A stretch of 14,890 bases of DNA from Chloroflexota bacterium (GTDB taxonomy: Bacteria > Chloroflexota > Dormibacteria > Dormibacterales > Dormibacteraceae), in assembly GCA_005880755.1 (NCBI GenBank), contig VBGV01000043.1:1-14890 (forward strand), given 5' to 3'. The notes beneath the pieces are model-generated. The model did not search any database. It was not told where the DNA came from and was given only the letters and a program-made list of their open reading frames with translations. Shown here in pieces: positions 7,084 through 13,633 of this stretch (positions are counted from its first letter, which is position 1; every line of letters begins with the position of its first letter). A program made the position numbers and the translations under genes.

Positions 7084-8085
7084 TCAGGTCGCCGCCGGGT
7101 TGCGGGCTTTGAAGATGCGGAAGAGAAGCCACAGCGAGGGGACGAGCAGCGCCATCCCGATGCCGATCACGACCAGCAGCGCCGTGAGCGTGGAGTTGGG
7201 CGCTGCGGCGTCCTGAATCGTGATTTCAGGCGGCACCAGATATGGCCACTGCCCCACCGCCCACGCCCACAGCACGAAGGTCACCTGCGCGGCGACCGAA
7301 AATCTGGCGACGCGCGGCCGCGCGCGCCATACCGCCACAAGGGCGATCGGTCCATTGAGGAGTGCGAGGATGAGAAGTGGCAGACCGCGCCCGAACAGCG
7401 CGTCTGCCAGTGACGGCGCCGCGAAGGGCGCGACGAGCAGGCTCGCGATGGCGGCCACGCCCGCGACCAGACCTGCGGCCGCGGCACGGCGCCGGAAGTC
7501 AGACTCGAGCGGCGTGCCCTCAGTTTCGACTGTGAGATACGTCGCCGCGAGATAGGCGCACATCGCCACGGCGAACAGCCCGACCAGGACGCCATATGGC
7601 GTGGCCCAGCCGGTTTCAAAGCCCGAGACGAGGCGCCCGCCCGAGACGCGGATCGCCCCAGAGGCCACGGCCGCCGCACCGCCGGCCAGGAAGAAAGGCG
7701 CGATGACGCTGGACGCGCCGAACGCCACGCCCCAGGCTGACGCGTCGCCTACCGCTTCGCGGCCGTGGGCCCGAAACGCGAAAGCGGCGCCGCGCAAGAC
7801 GATCCCGACCAGCGCGACGGTTAACGGCACGTAGAGCGCCATGCTCAAGATGCCGAACGCCGCCGGGAATCCTGTGAACAGGCCGACGATCAGGAAGATC
7901 AGCCACACGTGGTTGGCCTCCCACACAGGTCCCATCGCCTCGGCGACTGCGCGGCGCTGGTCCCGGGCTCGAGGGCCGCTCGCAAGGAGGTCCCACACTC
8001 CGCCGCCGAAGTCCGCCCCCGCCAGGACCGCATACGCGGTGAGCGCGAGCCACAGAATCGCCGCGACGATCTCGGCTTCGCTCAT
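7084..8085 (-). CDS. cydB: Cytochrome bd ubiquinol oxidase subunit II
   Basis: A 333-residue integral membrane subunit of cytochrome bd quinol oxidase, the high-oxygen-affinity terminal oxidase. CydB holds no heme-binding core in most species but forms the complex with CydA. The family start is clear: LALTAYAVLAGADFGGGVWDLL (residues 13-34 region, acidic D25 in the first helix), followed by MGPVWEANHVWLIFLIVGLFTGFP, the well-known 'PVWExNxVWLI' block. About eight or nine hydrophobic helices follow. The ATG at 8085 overlaps the cydA TGA (ATGA, 8082-8085), showing translational coupling. The frame continues upstream into cydA antisense, but MSEAEIV is the right start by homology and overlap. 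No small CydX-like gene follows; a HAD gene does. Confidence 0.93.
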   Translation of the reverse strand: MSEAEIVAAILWLALTAYAVLAGADFGGGVWDLLASGPRARDQRRAVAEAMGPVWEANHVWLIFLIVGLFTGFPAAFGILSMALYVPLTVALVGIVLRGAAFAFRAHGREAVGDASAWGVAFGASSVIAPFFLAGGAAAVASGAIRVSGGRLVSGFETGWATPYGVLVGLFAVAMCAYLAATYLTVETEGTPLESDFRRRAAAAGLVAGVAAIASLLVAPFAAPSLADALFGRGLPLLILALLNGPIALVAVWRARPRVARFSVAAQVTFVLWAWAVGQWPYLVPPEITIQDAAAPNSTLTALLVVIGIGMALLVPSLWLLFRIFKARNPAAT

Positions 8086-9386
8086 GTGGAGGCTCGGTTC
8101 CTCCTCGCCTGCAGCAAGAGCAGGCGCGCGGTCGTGATCGCGAGACCGATGTAGATGGCAAAGAAGATCACGAACGTGGGGCCGAGGGCGGGCGCTGTGG
8201 TCGCGGCTTCGGATGTGCGCAAGATCCCGTAGACGATCCATGGCTGGCGTCCGAACTCGGTGACGAACCAGCCTGCCTCCATCGCCACGACAGATGCAGG
8301 CCCCGCCGCCACGATCAACCAGAGCAGGCGACGAGATAACGGAATCCGGCGCCTATAGATGACGAGAAGCCAGAACAGAGCCGCGGTGAGCCCGATCAGC
8401 GTGCCGAGACCCGCCATGGTGTCGAACGAAAGGTGGACGAGCACGGGGTTGGGCCGGTCGTTCGGCGGAAAGGAATCCAGCCCACGCACCTCGGCGCTCG
8501 GATCCAACGCGGCGAGCAAGCTGAGCAGGTACGGGATTTCGATCGCTCCGACGACTCGATGCTCGGAATCGATCGGGATGCCGCCGAGGTGGATGGGAGC
8601 TCCACGGACCGTCTGGTAGAGACCTTCCATCGCCGCGAACTTCGCAGGCTGGGCCTGATAGATGAAGCGAGCACTGGTGTCGCCGGTGATTCCGGCGAGC
8701 ACGATGGCCACCGCGGCCATCGACATCCCCAACACAAGCCCACGCCGGTGCAGCGCGTCATCGCGCCGCCTCAGGATGCCCACCGCGTACACGGCGGCGA
8801 CGAGAAAGCCGGTCACCACGTAAGCCGAGACCAGCATGTGCGGGTCTTCGGTCGGGGTCGACGCGTTGAGCGCCGCGGCCACGGGATCGACATCGAGCAA
8901 CCTGCCGCTGCTGTCCAGATGAAACCCGCTGGGCGAGTTCATCCATGCGTTCGCCATCACTACGAAAACCGAGCTCAGCGCTCCGCTCACCGCGATCGGG
9001 ATCGAGGTGAGCCAGTGAACCACCGGGCTCAAGCGATTCCAGCCGTACAGGTAGAGGCCCAGGAAGATCGCCTCGATGAAGAATGCAAAGCCTTCCGCCG
9101 TGAATGGCAAACCGAAGATCGCACCCGAGAACGCCATGAACCTCGGCCAGAGCAGGCCGAGCTCGAACGAGAGCGTTGTGCCCGACACCGCGCCGACGGC
9201 AAACAAGATGCCGAACGCCTTCGACCAACGCCGTGCGAGTTTGAGCCAGACGTCGTCTTTCGTTCTCAGCCACAGCCCTTCGGCGGTCAGCATCAGCAAC
9301 GGAAGACCGACGCCCAGCACGGCGAAGACGATGTGGAAGCCGAGCGACGTGCCCATCGTCGCCCGCGCGAGGGTTACGTTGTCCAT
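8082..9386 (-). CDS. cydA: Cytochrome bd ubiquinol oxidase subunit I
   Basis: A 434-residue heme-bearing subunit of cytochrome bd oxidase, which oxidises quinol and reduces oxygen to water. Likely heme ligands are H18 (b595-type), H183 in DPHMLVSAYVVTG and M324 in FDTMAGLG (b558). The acidic pair E98/E105 lies in TAEGFAFFIEAIFLGLYLYGW-type sequence. The QPAKFAAMEG block (246-255) and the GRQPW motif (379-383) are conserved. The Q-loop between about 240 and 310 is short, as in the short-loop subfamily. The ATG at 9386 places H18 where the family has it; an upstream in-frame extension to 9620 is antisense of the protease gene and is rejected. No clear SD. It heads cydA-cydB-HAD and is divergent from the site-2 protease gene, only 21 bp away. 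Confidence 0.94.
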   Translation of the reverse strand: MDNVTLARATMGTSLGFHIVFAVLGVGLPLLMLTAEGLWLRTKDDVWLKLARRWSKAFGILFAVGAVSGTTLSFELGLLWPRFMAFSGAIFGLPFTAEGFAFFIEAIFLGLYLYGWNRLSPVVHWLTSIPIAVSGALSSVFVVMANAWMNSPSGFHLDSSGRLLDVDPVAAALNASTPTEDPHMLVSAYVVTGFLVAAVYAVGILRRRDDALHRRGLVLGMSMAAVAIVLAGITGDTSARFIYQAQPAKFAAMEGLYQTVRGAPIHLGGIPIDSEHRVVGAIEIPYLLSLLAALDPSAEVRGLDSFPPNDRPNPVLVHLSFDTMAGLGTLIGLTAALFWLLVIYRRRIPLSRRLLWLIVAAGPASVVAMEAGWFVTEFGRQPWIVYGILRTSEAATTAPALGPTFVIFFAIYIGLAITTARLLLLQARRNRAST

Positions 9387-9407
9387 GAGCAGTAGACTCG
9401 GTTTGCC

Positions 9408-10538
9408 TTGAATCCAAGCATCCGGCTCGGGCGATTGTTCGGGATCGAGGTTGGATTCAACTGGAGCCTCATCTTCATCTTCGCGCTTGTCACGTGGACG
9501 CTTGCGACCAACATCCTCCCCATCACTGCCCCGGGCTACGGTGCCGTTCTCTACTGGGTCATCGCTGCGGTGGGCGCCGTCCTTTTCTATGCCAGCCTGC
9601 TGGCGCATGAACTGTCGCACGCGATCGTCGCCCGTCGCAACGGCGTCAAGGTCGCCGGCATCACGCTCTGGCTGTTTGGCGGGGTGTCGAGGCTCGAGGG
9701 TGAACCGAAAAGCGCCCGCGCCGAGGCGCTGATCGCCGCCGTCGGACCGCTGACCAGCTTCGTCGTCGCGGGGGTCGCATTCGTGCTCGCGTATGTCACC
9801 TCAGCCAATGCGCTGCTGTCGGGCGTGCTCGCGTGGCTCACATTCGTCAACGTCGTGCTCGGGCTGTTCAACCTCGTGCCGGCGTTTCCGCTGGATGGAG
9901 GACGCATCCTGAGCTCGCTGCTGTGGTGGCGGTCCGGAAGCCGGCAGCGCGGCGTGCACAACGCAGTGCGGGTCGGCCGCGTGTTCGCCTACCTGATGAT
10001 CGCCGGCGGCGTGCTCGAGCTGTTTCTGGGCGGTGGCATCAGCGGGATCTGGATGGCGTTTCTCGGCTGGTTTCTCCTGCAAGCGGCTGCGTCAGAGGAG
10101 GCAGGCTCGGTCGTTCGCACGCTGCTGCGATCGGTACCCGTGTCGGCCGCGATGACCTCGCCTGTGGTGACACTGCCCGACTGGGTGACAGTGGAGCAGT
10201 TTCTCGAGTCGGTCGCGCCGAACCACAGCTTCACCACCTACCCGGTGCACGAACCGTCGGGCAAGCTGACCGGCGTCGTTCGGCTCTCCGACCTCGTGCG
10301 CATTCCGTCCGGCGAGCGCGGCCAGAAGCACCTGATCGACGTCGCACGGCCCATCGCAGAAGTGCCCGTGACCAATCCGCGCGAGGACCTATCGGCGCTC
10401 ATCCAGCGAATCGGCGCCGGGCTCGATCAGCGGGTCCTGGTGTTCGACAACGGCACTCTCGTCGGCATCGTGTCGCCGGCGGACGTCGCCCGCGTGCTGA
10501 CCGTCAGGCAGACAATCGGCGCAGCGCCCCGGCCCTGA
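9408..10538 (+). CDS. Site-2 protease family (M50) metalloprotease with CBS domains
   Basis: A 376-residue intramembrane zinc protease of the S2P/SpoIVFB-CBS class; such enzymes cleave membrane-embedded regulators. The N-terminus RLGRLFGIEVGFNWS is typical. The zinc motif HELSH is at 67-71 (H67 and H71 ligands, E68 catalytic), followed by FGGVSRLEGEP (90-100). The third ligand D163 lies in NLVPAFPLDGGRIL. Hydrophobic segments cover about 18-40, 48-72, 106-130, 136-160 and 190-228. Two CBS domains (about 244-300 and 308-367) may sense adenine nucleotides. The start is TTG at 9408: an in-frame stop at 9393 rules out anything longer and the family N-terminus is complete. There is no SD; a TAGACT at 9393-9398 could be a -10 giving a nearly leaderless transcript. 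Substrate unknown. Confidence 0.9.
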   Translation: MNPSIRLGRLFGIEVGFNWSLIFIFALVTWTLATNILPITAPGYGAVLYWVIAAVGAVLFYASLLAHELSHAIVARRNGVKVAGITLWLFGGVSRLEGEPKSARAEALIAAVGPLTSFVVAGVAFVLAYVTSANALLSGVLAWLTFVNVVLGLFNLVPAFPLDGGRILSSLLWWRSGSRQRGVHNAVRVGRVFAYLMIAGGVLELFLGGGISGIWMAFLGWFLLQAAASEEAGSVVRTLLRSVPVSAAMTSPVVTLPDWVTVEQFLESVAPNHSFTTYPVHEPSGKLTGVVRLSDLVRIPSGERGQKHLIDVARPIAEVPVTNPREDLSALIQRIGAGLDQRVLVFDNGTLVGIVSPADVARVLTVRQTIGAAPRP

Positions 10539-10544
10539 GCCCGG

Positions 10545-10856
10545 TTACTTCTTCTCGGCGGGCTTCCGGACCGCTTTCTCGATCTCATCGCTGAGGTCGC
10601 GGAACGTTTCCGCGACGGCAGAGCCGAACGAGCGCGCCGTCTCTTTCGTCTTCGACCTCACCTCGGGATCACGTGTCGCGGTCTCGAGCGATCTGAACAC
10701 GGCGTCGGCGGCCTGGCGCAGCTGCTCCAGCGAACGGTTCAGGTCGGCCGTGTTCTTTTCGTCGCTCGCCTGCCGGTAGTGACGCTTGAGCTCGCCGGCA
10801 AGCCCCTGGATGTCCGCCTCAAACCGATCCCATGCGCCTTTCGTCTCGTTAGCCAA
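10545..10856 (-). CDS. Small charged helical protein of unknown function
   Basis: A 103-residue protein I do not recognise. It is almost entirely predicted amphipathic helix, rich in Glu, Lys, Arg, Asp and Ala, with no cysteine and no hydrophobic segment. Repeated spacing of Leu/Ala/Phe (FEADIQGLAGELKRHY, LNRSLEQLRQAADAVFRSLE, FGSAVAETFRDLSDEIEKAV) suggests a helical bundle or coiled coil, and it ends in a Lys-rich tail (KPAEKK). The start is TTG at 10856, chosen because a perfect AAGGAGGAT SD lies 5-6 nt upstream. It is 12 nt downstream of the PEBP lipoprotein gene and its SD overlaps that gene's stop, so they are co-transcribed. It ends 6 nt from the convergent site-2 protease stop. Confidence 0.75.
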   Translation of the reverse strand: MANETKGAWDRFEADIQGLAGELKRHYRQASDEKNTADLNRSLEQLRQAADAVFRSLETATRDPEVRSKTKETARSFGSAVAETFRDLSDEIEKAVRKPAEKK

Positions 10857-10860
10857 CTCA

Positions 10861-10869
10861 ATCCTCCTT
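10861..10869 (-). promoter_or_regulatory. Shine-Dalgarno that sets a TTG start
   Basis: Minus-strand AAGGAGGAT, complementary to the 16S rRNA 3' end over its full core, placed 4 nt before the TTG at 10856 (6-7 nt from the GGAGG). It overlaps the TGA stop of the PEBP gene, so ribosomes ending there could restart. It is one of the few strong ribosome sites in the window. Confidence 0.7.
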
Positions 10870-11396
10870 CAGCGTTTGAACGTGCCGACAAGCTCACCGC
10901 TCGCCAGGACATGACCTTTGATCGCATCTTGAAACGAGGATTCGGAAGCGCCCGACCGCAGTGTCAATTCGGTGTCCAGCGCGTGGAGCTTGAAGTGGTA
11001 GTGGTGGGGCGAGCCTGGCGGCGGACACGGCCCGCGGTAACCGTTGCTGCCGAAATCGTTGCGTCCCTCAGTGCTCCCCTCGGGCGGCCGCGTGCCCTCT
11101 CCCAGGTCGGTCGCCGTGGCCGGCACGTTGAACACGAACCAATGCACGAAGGGCTTGCCCGGAGCGTCGGGGTCGATGACCGTCAGCGCCAGGCTTTTCG
11201 TACCGTCGGGAACTCCGCTCCAGCTGAGGGGCGGTGAGACGTCGGCGCCGCTGCACGTATACCTCGCCGGTATCGCGGCGCCCTGGCCGAAGGCCTGGCT
11301 CGTCAACGTCATGGAGCTGGGCATGGTCGCCTCCTGACCACAGGCTACGAGGACGACGGCAAGGGCGACGAGCCGCCCGAGACGAGCCGGGTCCAC
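10869..11396 (-). CDS. YbhB/YbcL-type PEBP (Raf kinase inhibitor-like) lipoprotein
   Basis: A 175-residue phosphatidylethanolamine-binding-protein family member. Family motifs are clear: SPPLSWSGVPDGTKSLAL (54-71), the ligand-pocket motif DPDAP (75-79) followed by HW (85-86), GSNGYRGPCPPPG (116-128) and HHYHFKLHALD (131-141). Unlike the cytoplasmic E. coli YbhB, this protein starts with a short signal and a lipobox, LVAC (16-19), so lipid attachment at C19 is likely and it would sit outside the membrane. The start is GTG at 11396, 4 nt after the MTH938-like gene; TGAGGGA just upstream may act as SD, though close. Function of bacterial PEBPs is poorly known; the ligand is probably a small phosphate- or lipid-like molecule. 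Confidence 0.88.
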   Translation of the reverse strand: MDPARLGRLVALAVVLVACGQEATMPSSMTLTSQAFGQGAAIPARYTCSGADVSPPLSWSGVPDGTKSLALTVIDPDAPGKPFVHWFVFNVPATATDLGEGTRPPEGSTEGRNDFGSNGYRGPCPPPGSPHHYHFKLHALDTELTLRSGASESSFQDAIKGHVLASGELVGTFKR

Positions 11397-11400
11397 TCCC

Positions 11401-11751
11401 TCAGCACGTGATGTGCAGCACGGCGTTGGTCGCGCCGCCCGCGTTGCGCAAAAGCTCGATCGCCTCCTCGGTCCGCAGCGATGTGACCTCCACGCCTCGC
11501 CGCTTTGCTTCCTCCAGGACGTCTCGCATCACCGGCAGCGCGCCCTGGGCGCCCGTTCCGATCACGAGCCGTTCGCACTTCCACGGGATCTTTTCTTCGA
11601 CCGACAAGGGCGTGTGGCCGAACTCGTCGCGGTATCGCTTCGACGGCTTCTTCTTGCGCAGCCGGACCTCGCCGCGGTCGATCACGACGTCCTGGTCGTA
11701 CGTCTCACCGTCGATGCGAATGGTCCCGAACGAGAAGCCCTCGATGCGCAC
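11401..11751 (-). CDS. MTH938/DUF498 family protein
   Basis: A 116-residue protein of the MTH938/NDUFAF3-like (DUF498) family, a small alpha/beta fold of unsettled bacterial function whose mitochondrial relative helps assemble complex I. It has the opening IEGFSFGTIRIDGETYDQDVVI, the core strand and loop LVIGTGAQGALPV (62-74), then EEAKRRGVEVTSLRTEEAIELLR. The frame is open to 12093, but upstream residues are antisense of the NUDIX gene; GTG at 11751 gives the normal family length and N-terminus. There is no clear SD; TACGCT, 9 nt before the GTG, could be a -10 for a leaderless message. First gene of a minus-strand operon with the PEBP lipoprotein and the small helical protein. Confidence 0.83.
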   Translation of the reverse strand: MRIEGFSFGTIRIDGETYDQDVVIDRGEVRLRKKKPSKRYRDEFGHTPLSVEEKIPWKCERLVIGTGAQGALPVMRDVLEEAKRRGVEVTSLRTEEAIELLRNAGGATNAVLHITC

Positions 11752-11778
11752 TCCGATCTCAGCGTAGGACGATCGGGG

Positions 11779-12252
11779 GTGGCATGGTATCTGAAATTGG
11801 AAAGCGCGGGACTCCTTTTGCATCGGGTTCGCGACGGACGGCTGGAAGTCCTGCTCGTGCACCCCGGCGGACCGTTCTGGAAGAGACGCGATGAGGGCGC
11901 GTGGTCGATCCCGAAGGGCGAAATCGAGCTGGGCGAGACCGCGCTCGAGGTGGCTCGCCGCGAGTTCGAGGAGGAGCTGGGTCAGCCGGCGCCGGAGACA
12001 GAATTCGTCCCGCTTGGCTCGGTGCGGCAGGCCGGCGGCAAGGTGGTTCACGCGTGGGCCGCGCCGGGCGACTTCGACGTGGATCGCTTGCACAGCGGCA
12101 GCTTCGAGATTGAGTGGCCGCCCCGCTCCGGACGCAGGGCGGCTTTTCCCGAAGTCGACCGGGCTGGATGGTTCGACCTGCCCGGAGCGCGACGAAAGAT
12201 CAATCAGGCGCAGGCCGAATTCCTGGATCGTCTAGAGGAGCTGAGGAAGTAA
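11779..12252 (+). CDS. NUDIX hydrolase
   Basis: A 157-residue NUDIX-fold pyrophosphohydrolase, acting on a nucleoside diphosphate linked to another group (X). The full NUDIX box G-x5-E-x7-REUxEExGU is at 47-69: G47, E53, R61-E62, E65-E66 and G68, so the Mg-binding residues are intact. Preceding WSIPKGE and following VVHAWAAPGDFD and FEIEWPPRSGRRAAFPEVDRAGWFDL place it in a subfamily of small bacterial NTP pyrophosphohydrolase-like proteins (I believe COG4119). The start is GTG at 11779 with AGGA 9 nt upstream; earlier in-frame sequence is antisense of the divergent MTH938-like gene. An ATG at 11784 is out of frame. Substrate not predictable. Confidence 0.9.
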   Translation: MAWYLKLESAGLLLHRVRDGRLEVLLVHPGGPFWKRRDEGAWSIPKGEIELGETALEVARREFEEELGQPAPETEFVPLGSVRQAGGKVVHAWAAPGDFDVDRLHSGSFEIEWPPRSGRRAAFPEVDRAGWFDLPGARRKINQAQAEFLDRLEELRK

Positions 12253-12283
12253 CTGGGCGCTCCGCCATCTGGGCTTGAATGCA

Positions 12284-12309
12284 CCGTGGTGCCAGAACAG
12301 CTACCACGG
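12284..12309. terminator. Weak inverted repeat between convergent genes
   Basis: CCGTGGT (12284-12290) and ACCACGG (12303-12309), a 7-bp stem with a 12-base loop, between the NUDIX and SDR stops and overlapping the SDR stop codon. It could end both transcripts, but it has no T-tract on either side. Marked as possible only. Confidence 0.3.
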
Positions 12310-12999
12310 CACCGGCCGTCCGTCGCGAAAGAAACCTCCGGTCGGTCCGCCGTCCGGCAGCTCGACCGCCCACACGATGGACGCCGCACCCTCGCGGACC
12401 GGACGGCCGCCCGGCCCGCCCATGTCGGTCGCCACCCAGCCCGGGCATACGGAATTGATCAGTATCCGGTCGCGCCGCAGCTCTGCCGCGAGCATGCGCG
12501 TGAGCGCGTTGAGCGCAACCTTGCTGACCGCGTATGCCGGCGCGCCGGCGCCCATGCTCGCGAGAGACCCGGCCTCGGAGGAGACGTTGACGATGCGCCC
12601 ACGCTTCGACTTGCGCAGCAGCGGGATGAATGCCTGGCACATCCGCCACGCACCGAAGAGATTCGTATCGAGGGCTTCCTGCACGGTCCGCAAGTCAGCA
12701 TCGACCGCGTTCTCCCACGTGTCGTAATGGATCGCGGCGTTGTTGACGAGCACGTGCAGGGATCCGAACGTGGTCGCGATCTCGTCGCGCAGCCGATCGA
12801 TGGTCGATTGTTCGGTCACGTCGAGGCGGCGCGCCATCACGCGATCGCCGACCTTCAACTTCTTCGCGGCGGCCTCACCCTTGCCCAGGTCGCGCGAGCC
12901 GAGTACGACGGTGTAGCCGAGGTCCGCGAGCTGCCTGGTGACCTCCAGCCCGATGCCCCGGTTGGCGCCGGTGACGATGGCAACGCGTTCCTGCGCCAC
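12301..12999 (-). CDS. Short-chain dehydrogenase/reductase (carbonyl reductase-like)
   Basis: A 232-residue NAD(P)-dependent SDR. The cofactor motif TGANRGIG is at 10-17 and NNAA at 86-89; structural N113 is in DTNLFG. Serines at 140-141 (VNVSS) and the catalytic pair Y156/K160 (YAVSK) follow. The C-terminal PDGGPTGGFFRDGRPVPW is the usual ending of the plant/animal carbonyl reductase-like branch, so the protein is complete. An Arg at 36 after the second strand (GSRD) favours NADPH. Probably reduces a small carbonyl; substrate unknown. The start is GTG at 12999, giving the canonical N-terminus. No SD; TAGCCT lies 6 nt before the GTG, the position expected for a -10 of a leaderless message. 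Confidence 0.92.
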   Translation of the reverse strand: MAQERVAIVTGANRGIGLEVTRQLADLGYTVVLGSRDLGKGEAAAKKLKVGDRVMARRLDVTEQSTIDRLRDEIATTFGSLHVLVNNAAIHYDTWENAVDADLRTVQEALDTNLFGAWRMCQAFIPLLRKSKRGRIVNVSSEAGSLASMGAGAPAYAVSKVALNALTRMLAAELRRDRILINSVCPGWVATDMGGPGGRPVREGAASIVWAVELPDGGPTGGFFRDGRPVPW

Positions 13000-13064
13000 G
13001 AATAAAGGCTAGGCAGATTCGGTTCATGCGTACGTATCTGACCCGCGACCGGCACCGATAGCTT

Positions 13065-13073
13065 GGGAGGTGA
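13065..13073 (+). promoter_or_regulatory. Shine-Dalgarno that sets the start at 13075
   Basis: GGGAGGTGA ends 1 nt before the ATG at 13075 (4 nt from GGAGG to ATG). It selects this ATG over the in-frame TTG at 13063, which would place the site inside the coding region. Confidence 0.65.
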
Positions 13074-13074
13074 G

Positions 13075-13446
13075 ATGAGCACGATACGAATCGAGACGGA
13101 CGGAACGAGCGACCTGGCACGCGTCTACCTGTGGCTCACCCGACACCGCGGGCAGGCTGTGGAGCTCGATCGCAACAAGCGCCTGGTCTTCGGGGTGCCG
13201 ATCTCGGGCGCCCGTGCCGTGATCGTCGCCGTCGCGCTGCAGGACGACCGACGACCCGGGACCCAGCTCGGCGGTGTGATGCGCGCCATCTCGAGTCGCA
13301 TCGACACCGAACCCGTACGGCTCGTGTTCGAGGGACGGTCGCCGGGCGGGCTGGCGCCCGATGAGGCCGAACGGGTCGCGACCAGGGTCCTCCAGGCGAT
13401 CTCGCAGCAGATCGCATCCGACGACCTCGTGGAGAACGTGGCCTAG
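13075..13446 (+). CDS. Hypothetical protein, 123 residues
   Basis: I do not recognise this protein. It has 123 residues, no cysteine, no signal peptide and no membrane helix. An N-terminal alpha/beta half (IRIETDGTSDLARVYLWLTRHRG, then AVELDRNKRLVFGVPISGARAVIVAVAL) leads into a probable helix (QLGGVMRAISSRI), a strand (VRLVFEG) and a C-terminal acidic helix (PDEAERVATRVLQAISQQIASDDLVEN). This is a compact folded domain, perhaps alpha/beta sandwich. The reading frame has the codon bias of its neighbours and a strong SD, so the gene is very likely real. It is divergent from the SDR gene and 187 nt upstream of the DUF485 gene; no functional hint from context. Confidence 0.72.
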   Translation: MSTIRIETDGTSDLARVYLWLTRHRGQAVELDRNKRLVFGVPISGARAVIVAVALQDDRRPGTQLGGVMRAISSRIDTEPVRLVFEGRSPGGLAPDEAERVATRVLQAISQQIASDDLVENVA

Positions 13447-13469
13447 CTGCTCCTGCGCTGGTCGGACGG

Positions 13470-13498
13470 TTTCCACAACCCTCGCCCGAAGGTCTAAT
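13470..13498 (+). promoter_or_regulatory. Sigma-70-like promoter of the DUF485-actP operon
   Basis: TTTCCA (13470-13475, 4 of 6 to TTGACA), a 17-nt spacer and TCTAAT (13493-13498, 5 of 6 to TATAAT). Such an AT-rich -10 stands out in this GC-rich DNA. Transcription would begin near 13505, giving a leader of about 130 nt before the DUF485 start at 13634. Confidence 0.55.
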
Positions 13499-13504
13499 GT
13501 TTTG

Positions 13505-13633
13505 GCATTCGGGTGGCCAAGGGGGGGCCGAACCGGAGCCGGGGGATGCTTTTCGGGGGCCTGGTTGGTTTGATCTGACCTCCCTCTGACGGCCACGTTG
13601 GTGCGGGCCTATGCCCGCGGGGGGGACGTGTCC
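13505..13633 (+). promoter_or_regulatory. Candidate structured 5' leader (cis-regulatory RNA) of DUF485-actP
   Basis: The longest non-coding stretch in the window. Possible nested pairings: GTGGCC 13513-13518 with GGCCAC 13591-13596; GGGGGGG 13521-13527 with CCTCCCT 13579-13585 (two G-U pairs); AACCGG 13531-13536 with CTGGTT 13561-13566; and GCC 13538-13540 with GGC 13558-13560. A separate hairpin GCGGGC/GCCCGC (13603-13608, 13613-13618) abuts the G-run that serves as SD. A GGCC at 13606-13609 could compete for the outer stem. I cannot assign a riboswitch class. Structure is inferred by hand pairing in GC-rich sequence, so chance stems are possible. Confidence 0.4.

Noticed and set aside
8433..9395. 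Long plus-strand open frame (320 codons) opposite cydA, and similar ones at 6402-7112, 4838-5419 and 12286-13005
   Set aside because: These are rich in Arg, Gly, Glu and His with no domain pattern, and lie opposite well-recognised genes; typical of high-GC antisense frames.
9387..9620. 78-residue N-terminal extension of CydA
   Set aside because: It overlaps the site-2 protease gene on the other strand, and the CydA N-terminus with H18 fits the family from the ATG at 9386.
13546..13578. 10-codon leader peptide starting at ATG 13546
   Set aside because: A G-run precedes it, but such runs are common here and the segment is better explained as part of a stem-loop; no attenuation-type codon run.
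13497..13589. 30-codon upstream open frame in the DUF485 leader
   Set aside because: Its ATG overlaps the predicted -10 and lies upstream of the expected transcription start; the SD is weak and composition uninformative.
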